Positions 22,985 to 33,239 of a stretch of 64,000 nt of DNA are shown here, piece by piece (the first letter of the stretch is position 1; each line of letters begins with the position of its first letter). Source of the stretch: Kitagawia praeruptora (lineage: Eukaryota; Streptophyta; Magnoliopsida; Apiales; Apiaceae). Where the stretch lies: NCBI GenBank assembly GCA_037693485.1, contig CM075344.1, positions 24,574,501 to 24,638,500 on the forward strand, read 5' to 3'. The notes beneath the pieces are model-generated. The model worked only from the letters and a program-made list of their open reading frames with translations. It did not search any database and was not told the origin of the DNA. The translations under genes and the position numbers were made by a program.

Positions 22985-23098
22985 AGTATATGTGAACAGT
23001 ACCGTATGAACAGTGACGTATGAACAGTGTCGTATGAACAGTGCCGTATGAACAGTACCGTATGAACAGTGTCGTATGAACAGTACCGTATGAACAGT
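22985..23098 (-). repeat. 14-bp GTATGAACAGTGCC-type array in the copia-2 leader
   Basis: Seven or eight nearly head-to-tail copies of (C)GTATGAACAGT followed by a variable dinucleotide lie between the primer site and the gag start. On the element's sense strand the core is ACTGTTCATAC. The equivalent word recurs in the copia-1 leader. Confidence 0.9.
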
Positions 23099-23180
23099 TC
23101 TTCGTCTTCTACGGCGTGAACAGTGTTTTCCGACGACCGGAAATTTTTTTTTCCCCAGAAATTTCCCGAACGAAACCTTA

Positions 23181-23192
23181 GCTCTGATGCCA
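23181..23192 (-). other. Primer binding site of copia-2
   Basis: TGGCATCAGAGC on the minus strand lies two bases inside the 5' LTR end. It matches the standard plant initiator tRNA-Met complement (TGGTATCAGAGC) with one change. Confidence 0.9.
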
Positions 23193-23194
23193 CT

Positions 23195-23603
23195 TGTTGG
23201 AAACGTGTATGGGTTTATACCAAATATTTTTAACTCAAAGAACAAACTATATATATATAAGAAGAAATTACAATTTCTTTCCTTTCTCTCACACAAGAGC
23301 TTCAGCTCTTTCTTGCTATCTCTCTGCTCTCTTACACTTCTGTGTATTTTCTTCTTGGTGTGTTGTTATTGTTCTTCTAGGTACTAGTATTTATAGGCTA
23401 TAATTGACTACATCATGGCTTACATACGTTCATGTGAAACTTTGACAGCCTCCACTTCATGTTCAATGATCAACCACAATTTGAACTTCTCTTCTCCTTG
23501 TTTTTCTTTCCTTCACACATGCAGCCTACTTTATTGATTGAATGCTTTAATTTATTCAACCAACTATTTTACTACTTCCAGAAGAGTTTGACAGATTCTA
23601 ACA
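23195..23603 (-). repeat. 5' LTR of copia-2
   Basis: This 409-bp terminal repeat is the upstream one in element orientation. It is flanked on its right by the AATAT target duplication and on its left by the primer site. Confidence 0.95.
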
Positions 23604-23655
23604 AATATAAATTATTTCTCTTCTGCATATAATCTTTCTTGCATCCGTTATAACA

Positions 23656-24005
23656 ACCTCTTTCGCTCCTGTACCAGGATAATTAAAATTTTTCTGGAAA
23701 GCTGGTAATGTATTCTCTCCTCTTCTATTTACGATTTTAAGCTGCTTTGCTTCCATAACACTTAAGCAGATCGCACACTCATCATCATTGTCTCCACAAA
23801 TTTTGTACTCCGTTACCGGAAGTTGATTCTTGATCATGCTGGTTGTGTAAGACAACGGACGTGGTATCAACGATGTAGTCCAATTAAAATCTTTGTTGTC
23901 GTAAATGTAGTACTAGTGTTGTCATTGCTTTGCCTTGCATCTTCTGGGTTGGAATTGAAGATTGAATAGAAAAAATCCCTGGAGATGTGCTGCAAGACGA
24001 AAAAT
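23656..24005 (+). repeat. Direct repeat flanking the nested insertion, right copy
   Basis: This begins ACCTCTTTCGCTCCTG immediately after the copia-1 3' LTR. It repeats the end of COMT exon 1, its GTAATG donor and the antisense RING-H2 fragment. Relative to the left copy the exon end is altered (an extra AATTAA-type insertion before TTTTTCTGG), so the COMT frame is not kept. After 24005 it continues into sequence not present next to the left copy. Confidence 0.8.
23732..23891 (-). pseudogene. ATL-type RING-H2 fragment, right copy
   Basis: Minus-strand translation gives IKNQLPVTEYKICG and DECAICLSVMEAKQLKIV, collinear with the fragment at 1308..1560. It stops before the second half of the RING. 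The amino acid changes between copies (AVC/AIC, YKTCG/YKICG) suggest the duplication is not very recent. Confidence 0.6.
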
Positions 24006-24415
24006 AAAATGGATATACCAGAGTTTTACGTTTTTATAATTGGAGGTCGGCTGCAGGTCAATTCGAATATGTTCGAAGTACAAGCTATGTTTACGATCTT
24101 GTCGTTCAATCGGTGTTTGTAAATACAGCTTGAGTGGTTTTATATGTTATATTTTTGTCTCAGATTCAAATGCATGGTGTAAATCGAGGGCATATATTTG
24201 CTGGACTTGGTTTTTACTTGAAAATTACACTAGCAAAATTTGCCTAAAGTTTCTAGTCGTTCAACCTCAACTTAGTTCATTTGAAGATATTCCATAGCCG
24301 GACGACAGTTATGCAGAAGTACTCCGGTTTGATTATGCTTTAGGAATAAAATCGAGTATTTTTTTTGAGGAAATCTTGTGGGTGATGTAGCCATAGTTGA
24401 GTAAAAAACAACAGA
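24006..24415. other. Unassigned spacer between COMT/RING-H2 remnants and CACTA-2
   Basis: No recognisable gene. A short plus-strand open frame (24040..24297) has no motif I recognise. It may be the continuing antisense of the RING-H2 donor locus. The AGA target triplet of CACTA-2 is at its right edge (24413..24415). Confidence 0.4.
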
Positions 24416-25589
24416 CACTACAAGAAAACAAGGCTAAATATGACCGAATAAATATGACCGCGGCTAAATTCGACCGTATTAGGTGGAAAATTTTCGGCCC
24501 GGCTAAATTCGACCGAATTCGGTCGAATTTAGTCGCGGTCATATTTATTCGGTCATATTTAGTACTAAATTCGACCGATTTTCGTTTGGTCGAATTTCGT
24601 AGCTACTAAATTTGACTGATTTTATTTCGGTCGAATTTAGTAGCTACTAAATTCGACCGATTTTCGTTCGGTCGAATTTAGTAGCTACTAAATTCGACCG
24701 CTTTTTCGTTTCGGTCGAATTTAGCACTCGCAAAAAAATGGGGGGAAAAGTCCCGCCCATAATATTTTGGGTCGAATTTATAAATGTGACCGAATTCGGT
24801 CAAATATTAAATTTGACCGAATATGGTCGAATTTACCCGCATTAAATTCAACCAAAAATGGTCGAATTTAATAAATGTGACCAAATTCGGTTGAATTTAT
24901 TATTTTTAGAAATTGAAAAAATATTATTAAATATTTAAATAAGTAGATTGCCTAAATAAATTAAATAAGTATCTAATAAATTTGAAAAAATATTATTACA
25001 TATTTAAATTAAATAAGTTAAATTTTTATTTTATTCAAAAAAAAGTTAAATTTTTATTTAGTAGATTGTCTAAATAAATTAAATAAGTATCTAATTAGTT
25101 TGAAAAAATATTATTAAATATTTAAATGTTTGTACACATCATGAAAAAATATTTAAAAATACAAGGATAACATTATTCACATGTATAAATTTAGTTTATG
25201 AGTAAAAAATGTACATATGATAGGAGAAAGTTGAATTTTATTTAGTAGATTGTTTAAATAAATTAAATAAGTATCTAATTAGTTTGAAAAAATACAAAAA
25301 AAAATATGAGGATATTGGAAAGACATATTGTACATCATGAAAAAATATTTATAAATAGAAGGATGTCATTAATCATATGTATAAATTTAGTTTGTACAAA
25401 AAAAATATTCATATGATTTAATAAAAATGTTCTTTTTTATAAAAAAAATGTTCTTTTTTTTTTGAAAAATATCTAATTAGTTGTAAAAAATACAAAAAAA
25501 AATATGGGAGTATCCGGAAGACATATTATATTATATAAAAAATAGAAAATAATAATGAGGGGGAAAAAAATTAATGGTCAACTAGTACT

Positions 25590-26980
25590 TTTACTAGTAA
25601 CTAGTGTTTTCTCACGAATTGTTATTCCCAAATTTTTAAAAAATAAAACATTAATGGTCCAACCGTACGGATGTCAAGATATATATAATTAAGTGATATT
25701 CCCAAATTTTTAAAAAATAAAAAATTAATTTGGTTGGAGATCTTAGTAGATCACTACTATTATAACTAGTACTAGTAACTAGTGCTTTCTCACGAATTGT
25801 TGTTTCTATTTTTAAAAATATGTTTCGACGATCCAACCATACGGATGTCAAGATATATCTAATATAGTGATATTCCCAAATTTTCAAAAATTAAAAAATT
25901 AATTTGTTTGGAGACCTTAGTAGATCACTACTATTGTAACTAGTACTAGTAACTAGTGCTTTCTCACGAATTGTTGTTTCTATTTTTAAAAATTATTTTT
26001 CGACGATCCAACCGTACGGATGTCAAGATATATATAATTAAGTGATATTCCCAAATTTTAAAAAAATAAAAAATTAATTTGGTTCGAGATCTTAGTAGAT
26101 CACTACTATTCTAACAAGTACTAGTAACTAGTGTTTTGTCACTGATTGTTGTCTCTATTTTTTAAAAAATATTTCTCAACGATCCAACCGTACGGATGTC
26201 AAGATATATATAATTTAGTGATATTCCCAAATTTACAAAAAATAAAAAATTAATTTGGTTCGAGATCTTAGTAGATCACTACTATTCTAACTAGTACTAG
26301 TAACTAGTGCTTTGTCACGGATTGTTGTCTCTATTTTTTAAAAAATATTTCTCGACGATCCAACCGTACGGATGTCAAGATATATATAATTTAGTGATAT
26401 TCCCAAATTTTCAAAAAATAAAAAATTATTTTGGTTGGAGATCTTTGTAGATCACTACTATTCTAACTGGTACTAGTAACTAGTGCTTTGTCACTGATTG
26501 TTGTCTCTATTTTTTAAAAAATATTTCTCGACGATCCAACCGTACGGTTCTCAAGATATATCTAATTTAATGATATTCCCACATTTTCAAAAAATAAAAA
26601 ATTAATTTGGTTGGAGATCTTAGTAGTCAACTACTGAATTGACTAGTACTAGTAAGTAGTGCTTCGTCCCACATTGTTGTTTCTATTTTTTTAAAAATAT
26701 TTCTCGACGACCCAACCCTACGGAGGTCAAGATCCATCCTTCTTAATGTTATTTCCAAAATTTTAGAAAAAAATAAATTAATTTGCTTTGGTAATTTAAC
26801 GGTCAACTATTACTTGACTGTAACCCCTAAACATGGTTTCGTCAGGGTTTGGTGTTTCGATTTTTTTAAAAACAATTCTCGACGACCCAACCGTACGGTG
26901 GTTAAGATTCATCCTTTTTAATATTATTTCAAAAATTTTAGAAAAAAATAAATTAATTTGGTTTGGTAATTTAACGGTCA
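25590..26980. repeat. ~176-bp tandem array in CACTA-2, about eight units
   Basis: Units are marked by CCAACCGTACGGATGTCAAG at about 25660, 25835, 26008, 26185, 26361 and 26538, with two more diverged ones near 26715 and 26890. Each unit contains GATATTCCCAAATTTT, AGATCTTAGTAGATCACTAC and ACTAGTACTAGTAACTAGTG. The last two units lack much of the ACTAGT part. The same unit, inverted, forms the array inside CACTA-3 (33240..35150). Confidence 0.9.
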
Positions 26981-26984
26981 ACTA

Positions 26985-27540
26985 GTTTGGAAATTTAATT
27001 TAAAAATTAAATAAAAATAGAAAAAAGCCAAAATTTAATTTAAATTTCATACACACCAAAGTAGTCATACTCATTATTTGTGTGATGAATCTTACCCTAC
27101 TTTCATTAATTTTCCATTTTGTTTAATATTTTCCCCATTTTTTACTGGTTTGTACAATAAATTAAAAAATTAATTAAAAATAGAAAAAAAAACTAAAATT
27201 TAATTTAAATTTCATACACACCAAAGTAGTCATACTCACTATTTGTGTGATGAATCTTACCCTACTTTCATTAATTTTCCATTTTGTTTAATATTTTCCC
27301 CATTTTTTACTAGTTTGTACAATAAATTAAAAAATTAATTAAAAATAGAAAAAAAACCAAAATTTAATTTAAATTTCATATACACCAAAGTATTCATACT
27401 CAATATTTGTGTGATGAATCTTACCTTACTTTCATTAATTTTCCATTTTGTTTTAATATTTTCCTCATTTTTAACTAGTTTGTAAAATAAATTAAAAAAT
27501 TAAATAAAAATAGAAAAAATGCCTATTTTTTAACATAAAA
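26985..27540. repeat. Three ~164-bp tandem copies in CACTA-2
   Basis: The block containing CATACACACCAAAGTAGTCA and ATGAATCTTACCCTACTTTC occurs at about 27047, 27211 and 27376 with few differences. It is distinct from the 176-bp array to its left and non-coding. Confidence 0.9.
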
Positions 27541-27847
27541 TTTTGTGGTATGACTACATGGGTGATAATTAATTCTGAATAAATATTTTGTTTTTTTTTC
27601 TATTTTATTTATTTTTTTGGCCTTTATTCCTATTTTAATTAATTTTTTAAAATAATAATTTCAACCAAATATTCAATTCGACCGAATTCGGTCGAATTTA
27701 GTCGAGCTCCTAAATTCAACCAGATTTGATCGAATTTAACGTGTACGTGGCTGTCTCTCATTGGTCCATTAGGTGTCACACGGATTGATAGTCAGTTAAT
27801 CTTAGCCCTTAAAAAAACTAAATCCTAACCGTTTATTTAATAAATTA

Positions 27848-27859
27848 TATACATACATA

Positions 27860-27891
<32 letters not shown>

Positions 27892-27990
27892 CTAACCCCC
27901 CCACCCCCCTTGTCCCCTGCCCTCCTCCCCCCTCCCCCCTCCCCACATTTCCCCACTGCCCCCTTCCCCCCTCCCCCGTCGTCACCCCCA
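27848..27990. repeat. AT dinucleotide run followed by a C-rich tract
   Basis: An (AT)n-type run (about 27848..27891) abuts about 95 bp in which CCCC or longer runs recur more than ten times on the plus strand. The minus strand therefore has many G runs with short loops, compatible with G-quadruplex folding. The reading frames across it are proline or glycine low complexity and are not believed to be genes. Confidence 0.8.
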
Positions 27991-29039
27991 CCTGCATATA
28001 TACACATACATAATTTTTTTTCTATTTTTCTTTTTTTTTTTATGTTCTTGAGTTTTCGAGAATCAAACCAACATTTGGAGGCGTTATCGGTGTCCGATTT
28101 GAACGCTCTTATAGTCAAATCGAAGCCCTCATCATCCTCTATCCAAAAACATCATCAGATTTTGTGGGGGTAAAATTTATGAATTTCTCCTTTTTTTTAT
28201 TAAATTCGAATTTAAATATTAAAATTATGAATTTTTGTAAACGTGTTTTGTTGCTAATTTTGATGTTACCATCATGTAGAATATGTTTTTCTAGTCAATT
28301 TCATATATTATATGTTGAATTTCGAGTTCAATAACGTATAGAAATCGAAGATTGATTATCGTGTTCTTCGTGTTCTTGAGGATCGAAGCACTTTTGAAAG
28401 TGTTATTGAACTCCAATTTTGATGTTCTAGTTACCAAAATGAATCTCACATGATGTTCTAATCTTGAGCAGCAGATTCTGCTACATTTTTTAAAAAATAG
28501 GTGAACATTAAATTCGACCGAATTTGGTCGAATTTAGTATATAAATTCGACTATATTTGGTCGACCAAATTTGGTCGAATTTAATGCATTTCGGGCGCTA
28601 AAATTGAAATTTTTGAATTTTTTTGCCAAAATTTGAAATTTTCAAAATTTTCAAATTTTTTTGTCGAATTTATAATTCGACCGATTTTGGTCAAATTTAG
28701 TATACTAATTTCGACCGAATATAGTTGAATTTATATACTAAATTCGACCGACTAATTCGGTCGAATTTATAAATTCGACCGAATTTTTCGGTCGAAATTA
28801 TCCTAAATTCGACCGAATTACTAAATTTGACCAGCGCAAATATGACCAACAAAAATTCGGTCGAATTTAGCTAAATATGACCGAATTCGGTCGAATTTAG
28901 CCGAATATGACCAAATTTCTGCGGTCATATTTAGCCGTTTTTCTTGTAGTGAGAATTCCTTATTTCATGGTAAAATAAATCGATCAAAATATCACAACTG
29001 AAATTTCCCAATCGAAGAGCTCACTTCTCATACAAAGCT

Positions 29040-30464
29040 TTACTTACAAAATTCCATAATCCAAATATTAAAAGCACAACACAACTTGTCGAAACGTTTA
29101 AATCCTGCACGTTTAGCTAAGGCCTCAAACTCTTTCTCAGTCCTCTCCCTTCCACCAGGGATATCTATCAACATATAGGCGTCAAAATGAAGGACGGTCT
29201 TAGTAACAAGTGAATTTTCAGGTCGCTCCGGAAGAATAGACTCTGCAACAACTACCTTTCCATCATCCGTGAGTGCTTGGTAACAATTTATCAAGATCTT
29301 CAAACACTCTTCGTCGGTCCAATTATGACATATCCACTGCAAAGATCACGAAGTCATAAACTAATTGATAAATTTAAATTAGCAGAAAAAACAGAAAATT
29401 CAAGTGTTAGTTAATTATCAGAATGCACGCGACACACACTGATATATATATACAGTGATACACATTACCAACCTTCATGAATATAGCATCGCCTTTTGGC
29501 ACGCTAGTAAACATGTCCCCTCCAATATGTTCCACACCTATACACGAACGGATAACTAAATAGTTGTGCAGTAATCTAAAAAGAAATGTGTAGCAAGTGC
29601 GACAGATCAATGAAGTTTTTTCAGTTATATTGTACAAATTTTGTACCATTATTGTAAGATGGAGCAGCTTCGACAACGTGTGGGAGATCGAAATTGATCC
29701 CTTTAATAGTAGGGTATTTGGAGATGATTGCATTAAGGGAAGCCCCGGTACCACCACCGACGTCAACTAAAGACGTAAGTCCATCAAAACCATTGTAGTT
29801 TTTGAGGATCTTATTCATAATAATGGTAGAATGATCTTGCATTGCTTGGTTAAAGATGGTACTGAATCTAGGGTCCGTGCCAGTATAATCGTATATGTTC
29901 ATTCCAAAGGCCTTGTTAAATGGAAGTCCACCATCAAGAACCGCATCTTTCAAGTAGTACCTATATATATAAATAGTCTAATCAATTTGTTAAATCCGTA
30001 ACATTCAAGAGTTTTTTGTGTAAAGGAAAGAGGAGCTAGAGAACATATTACCAGCTCTCTTTCATAATCTTATCATTAGCCATAAGTGAAAGAGGTGCAA
30101 TAGAGACACCGTCTTCATTTTTCGTCAAATATTTGCACACTGGCATTAAGCCATAGGTCCGCATTTGCAGACCATTAGGTAGCTCAATAAGCTTACATTT
30201 GAGAACCAAGTAGCTAGCCAGGATTCTGAGGATGCGGTCGAGCATAAGCGGTGCATTCGGGTTGGAAGTAGGCAGCATAGAGGCTAGCTCATTCGGAGTG
30301 ACATAGGCGCCCGGGCCGGCTTTAGCTATGATTTCCAAAAGGTCAAGCTCAATGGCTGCTTTCAGAACCATGGGAAGTACAGAAGCAGTTGCTAGCTGCA
30401 TTGCGAACAAACAAGCTTCTTCTGCTTCAGATGGAGTACTCTTCATATTCGCCATTGAATTCAT
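29040..30464 (-). CDS. COMT-like O-methyltransferase gene A, intact (362 aa)
   Basis: Four exons (30052..30464, 29647..29960, 29473..29537, 29040..29336) with GT-AG introns join in phase to 362 aa, the normal family length. The enzyme would transfer methyl from S-adenosylmethionine to a phenolic hydroxyl in the cytosol. The N-terminal dimerisation domain has EACLFAMQLATAS and LEIIAKAGPGAYV. The SAM-binding motif is LVDVGGGTGASL. The catalytic set is His268 (WICHNW), Glu296 (VVVAES) and the Glu of GGRERTEKEFE. The Asn before PGG in canonical COMT is Ile here (DIPGGRE), and the canonical Met-Asn pair (alfalfa 130-131) is Met-Ala. The substrate may therefore not be caffeic acid; a coumarin such as bergaptol is possible. 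ATG 30464 (MNSMANMKS) was chosen; Met4 is an alternative. Confidence 0.93.
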
Positions 30465-30488
30465 TGAAAATGTGTGATTGTGGAGTTA

Positions 30489-30496
30489 TATTTATA
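30489..30496 (-). promoter_or_regulatory. TATA box of COMT-like gene A
   Basis: TATAAATA on the minus strand lies about 25 bp upstream of the ATG, so the leader would be very short unless transcription starts atypically. The core block shared by the disrupted gene and gene B (AGAAACCAGCTTATAAAA) is not recognisable here. Confidence 0.5.
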
Positions 30497-30561
30497 GGAA
30501 AATACCAGGTGGGATAGAAAATTTGTACATAAAAATATGAAACCTTGCATTAAAAATACGA

Positions 30562-30757
30562 GTAGTGCTAGGTGCACATAAAATTTGCACAGAAATATTT
30601 AGAGAATGAGGTGAATTCCACTAATAAATGTTTTTATTGGTTGATACTAATGTGAATGCAAGAGGTCCATTGTGTTATAACCAATTAAATTAAGACATTT
30701 ATCATTTTATGAATTTTTATGAAATTTTATGTAATTCTAGCATTTTCCTAAAAATAT
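30562..30757 (-). mobile_element. MITE in the promoter of gene A
   Basis: The ends are imperfect inverted repeats of about 32 bp (AGTGCTAGGTGCACATAAAA.. against AATGCTAGAATTACATAAAA..). The interior shares ordered words with the element at 45556..45746 upstream of gene B (ATTGGT, AATGTG, ACCAAT, TTAAGACA, CATTTT). Its near edge is 98 bp upstream of the ATG. No coding capacity. Confidence 0.65.
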
Positions 30758-30759
30758 AT

Positions 30760-31378
30760 ATTGTCCGTGGCTGTCCTAACACTCAATTGCATTAAAAAGG
30801 TTTGTTGCAGATTTAATTTCTCTTTTTGGATATGTGCTTGTAGAATTTGACATTTTAAGACCAATTTTATGATTCTATGATAAGTTGCTTAAAGATGACT
30901 TTAGACACTATTTTTAAATGTAATTAGTTGGTTGAATTCGACCAATCCATTATTTTTAGTAAAAACTACGCTACAATAAAAATGTGACAACTGTTATAAA
31001 AAAACACCCATAATAGTATCAAAATACGAAATTTACTTAACTCTAAATTTGGGTTTGATATCCTGTAAACACATAATTAAATATAATTTACTATTTATTT
31101 TACTTCTTTGGTTTCATTCGGGGGTTTGGTTCCCTACAATTACACAATTAGATTTATTTATTATCATTTATCAACTTATTAATTATATTACTTACAATAA
31201 TATAAAAATTGTAATATTCTAATCGACTAGTATTTGTATATGTGTAATATATAATTTTTTTTCTAAATTACACAAATTTCAAACGATTTTTTTTTTCATA
31301 TGACACAATGCGTACATCACCCTTTCCATTATAAGTTTTAAAATTATTTATACAAATATGACATGGTTTAAAAATTAT
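30760..31378. other. AT-rich spacer, nothing recognised
   Basis: Distal upstream region of gene A. No gene, no clear repeat and no motif I can assign. Confidence 0.5.
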
Positions 31379-31379
31379 A

Positions 31380-31588
31380 CTTCCTCCGTCCCATTTTTAT
31401 TGTCCATCCATCAAAATCCACCTTTTATTCAATCATGCCAAATATATTTAAGTTACCAAATAATTGTATTATTTTTCATAAAAGTTAACATAATTAACAC
31501 ATAATTTACCTTATTAGCTAAACCTGGACAATAATTTTGGGACAAAGAAAATAGGAAATAGTGGACAATATAATTGGGACGGAGGGAG
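31380..31588. mobile_element. Stowaway-type MITE
   Basis: Inverted ends CTTCCTCCGTCCCA and (inverted) CTCCCTCCGTCCCA are flanked by TA on both sides, the hallmarks of Stowaway (Tc1/mariner-derived) MITEs. It is 209 bp and non-coding. Confidence 0.85.
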
Positions 31589-31864
31589 TAATCTTTACAA
31601 GTATGTAATTTTTTATATTTAAAAAAATTGTGTGCCATGTTTTAGTTGTTGAGTAGTTCGCATGATGATTTGTAACAGTTATTAAGGTTGTTAAATCTGA
31701 CTTTTAAAGACAAACATGATGATTGATATTGGTAGCTCGTGATGCATGCCATTTTAGTATTTTACATGCAAGTTCATACCATTTTTTGGCATCTTTTGAC
31801 CCCTTTTCAGAATAGTAAGAAGATATATATTTTCATTAAAAATATCGATTTTCCTATTTATTTA

Positions 31865-32177
31865 TGGGAAATGCTAACAATAGCCCTAAGAGCTATGGTT
31901 AACCGTTAAATATTCTCATCTTTCAACATTGATTTTAGTTATTTAATTGTTTTTTAGTTTTTCAATGCTCTTTTACAACATCAATTCAATTTTCCAAGTA
32001 ATAATAGTGGACCCCCTGCATTCACATTAATTCCCACTAATAAAAAAAATCCCAAATTACTAAATAATTATATTGAAATTCATGCAAACTTGATGTATTG
32101 AGTGCAAATTTGACATTTTAAATGCATTTATCCACTTGCATTAATGCTTAACCATATCCCTAAATGTTTAGCATTAC
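31865..32177. mobile_element. Probable MITE with GGGAAATGCTAACA-type inverted ends
   Basis: The left end is GGGAAATGCTAACAATAGCC. The right end, inverted, reads GGGTAATGCTAAACATTTAGG, followed inward by ATGGTTAA on both sides. About 313 bp, no coding capacity, with weak TTTAT-like flanks. The superfamily is not assigned. Confidence 0.5.
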
Positions 32178-32179
32178 CC

Positions 32180-32736
32180 TTTATTTATAATCATACTTGT
32201 TTCACAACTTTTTTTTTGATACATATTTGTTTGACAACTTTAAGTATTGATGTTACAAATTTTATTGAAAAAAGATGTCAAAATTGCTATTAAAAAGAGA
32301 ATTTCTTTTTAATATTTATGTTGATTATACAATTAATTCTCTTGATTAACAACCTTCATTAAAGATGCTCTAAACAACTTAATTGGCAGACTTTAATTTT
32401 CCTTCATACCATTTTCTGTGAGTTTGTGTCTGAATAAAAATTATTTTATATATTATTTTGAAATTATTATATATATTATTTTGAAATTATTTTTGAATAA
32501 AACAATAGATAGTATTTTGAATTTTAAATTTTTTTATGAAATAATTTTCTTGCACATTAAATTTCGTACAAAAATTAAAAATACACTTAAAAAAGGAGGG
32601 ATTATAAAAAAAAGCAAAAAAATTAGAGATGCATTAATTCAATCAAATTCCGATTGATTATTAATTGTTTCTAAAATACGTAAATTCCGACTTGCATGCA
32701 AGTTCCCCGCAAATAATTGTTTCAGTACAATTAGCT
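32180..32736. other. AT-rich spacer up to CACTA-3
   Basis: No convincing gene. The plus-strand open frame at 32418..32657 is low-complexity (Ile/Lys/Phe) and not supported. The last ~60 bp may be remnant BAHD coding sequence on the minus strand, because joining them across CACTA-3 keeps a frame open, but I could not identify conserved residues there. Confidence 0.35.
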
Positions 32737-33239
32737 CACTACAAGAAATTTGGCCATTTACGACGGCAAACTTACGACGGTTTTTTTTTCGCGCCCAACT
32801 TACGACGGAAACAAAAAACCGTCGTAAGTTATTACGACGGAACGGAAATTGGTCGTAAGTTCGGTGTTGGTAGCAAACTTACGACGGAATTTTCGTCGTA
32901 AATTGATTTTTTTCAATTAAATTTAAATGCATATTAAATTATTTTTAATGATGACGGAACGATGTCGTTTTTGGAGCCAACTTACGACGAATTATCCGTC
33001 GTAAATTTATTTATTGTAATTTAATTTAATTGCAAAATTAACTACTTTTTATAGTAGTGAACTTACGACGGCAAATTCGTCGTAAATTCGTTTAGCAGTG
33101 AACTTACGACGGAATCCGTCGTAAGTTGGCAGGCGGCAAATTCAACTTTTCATCGAAAAATAGGCGGCCAATTCAAATTTTTCATCAAATAAAAAAGCGG
33201 CAAATAACTTACGACGGAATTCCGTCGTAAGTTAGCATT

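Larger units (their letters stand above)
18434..23603 (-). mobile_element. Copia-2: complete, young Ty1/copia element
   Basis: It has two 409-bp LTRs (18434..18842 and 23195..23603), each TGTTGG..TAACA on the plus strand, with a single difference seen by eye (A/C near the right end). The target duplication AATAT is at 18429..18433 and 23604..23608. The primer site TGGCATCAGAGC, complementary to initiator tRNA-Met, is at 23181..23192. A purine tract (read as GTTTGAGGGGGAG on minus) precedes the 3' LTR at 18842. With an intact polyprotein it is a full-length, recently inserted and potentially autonomous element, nested in the copia-1 3' LTR. Confidence 0.95.
1590..23655 (+). mobile_element. Copia-1: Ty1/copia element lacking its 5' LTR, hosting CACTA-1 and copia-2
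   Basis: Leader and gag-pol occupy 1590..5763. The 3' LTR begins TGTTAAAATGCC at 5764 after the purine tract AAGGTGGAGATT. That LTR is in three pieces: 5764..5849, 18322..18433 and 23604..23655 (the first 5 bp of the last piece are the copia-2 target duplication). It ends ATAACA, followed by ACCTC. The same ACCTC is at 1234..1238, so ACCTC is the likely original 5-bp target duplication and COMT exon 1 the target. The 5' LTR and primer site are absent. Order of events: copia-1 first, then CACTA-1 and copia-2 into its LTR. Confidence 0.8.
24416..28951. mobile_element. CACTA-2: non-autonomous CACTA element with GACCGAATTCGGTC subterminal repeats
   Basis: The ends are CACTACAAGAAAACAAGG and, inverted, CACTACAAGAAAAACGGC. 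The 3-bp target duplication AGA is on both sides (24413..24415, 28952..28954). Both subterminal zones (about 24440..24900 and 27680..27740 / 28500..28930) carry words such as TAAATTCGACCGAATTCGG in both orientations. No transposase or other coding sequence was found. The interior is low-complexity AT sequence, a tandem array, a triplicated block and a C-rich tract. Confidence 0.92.

Noticed and set aside
22960..23193. N-terminal extension of the copia-2 polyprotein frame
   Set aside because: It translates the 14-bp leader repeats and overlaps the primer site; gag begins at ATG 22959.
27837..28173. Open frames on both strands rich in Pro or Gly
   Set aside because: Translation of the C-rich tract; no domain.
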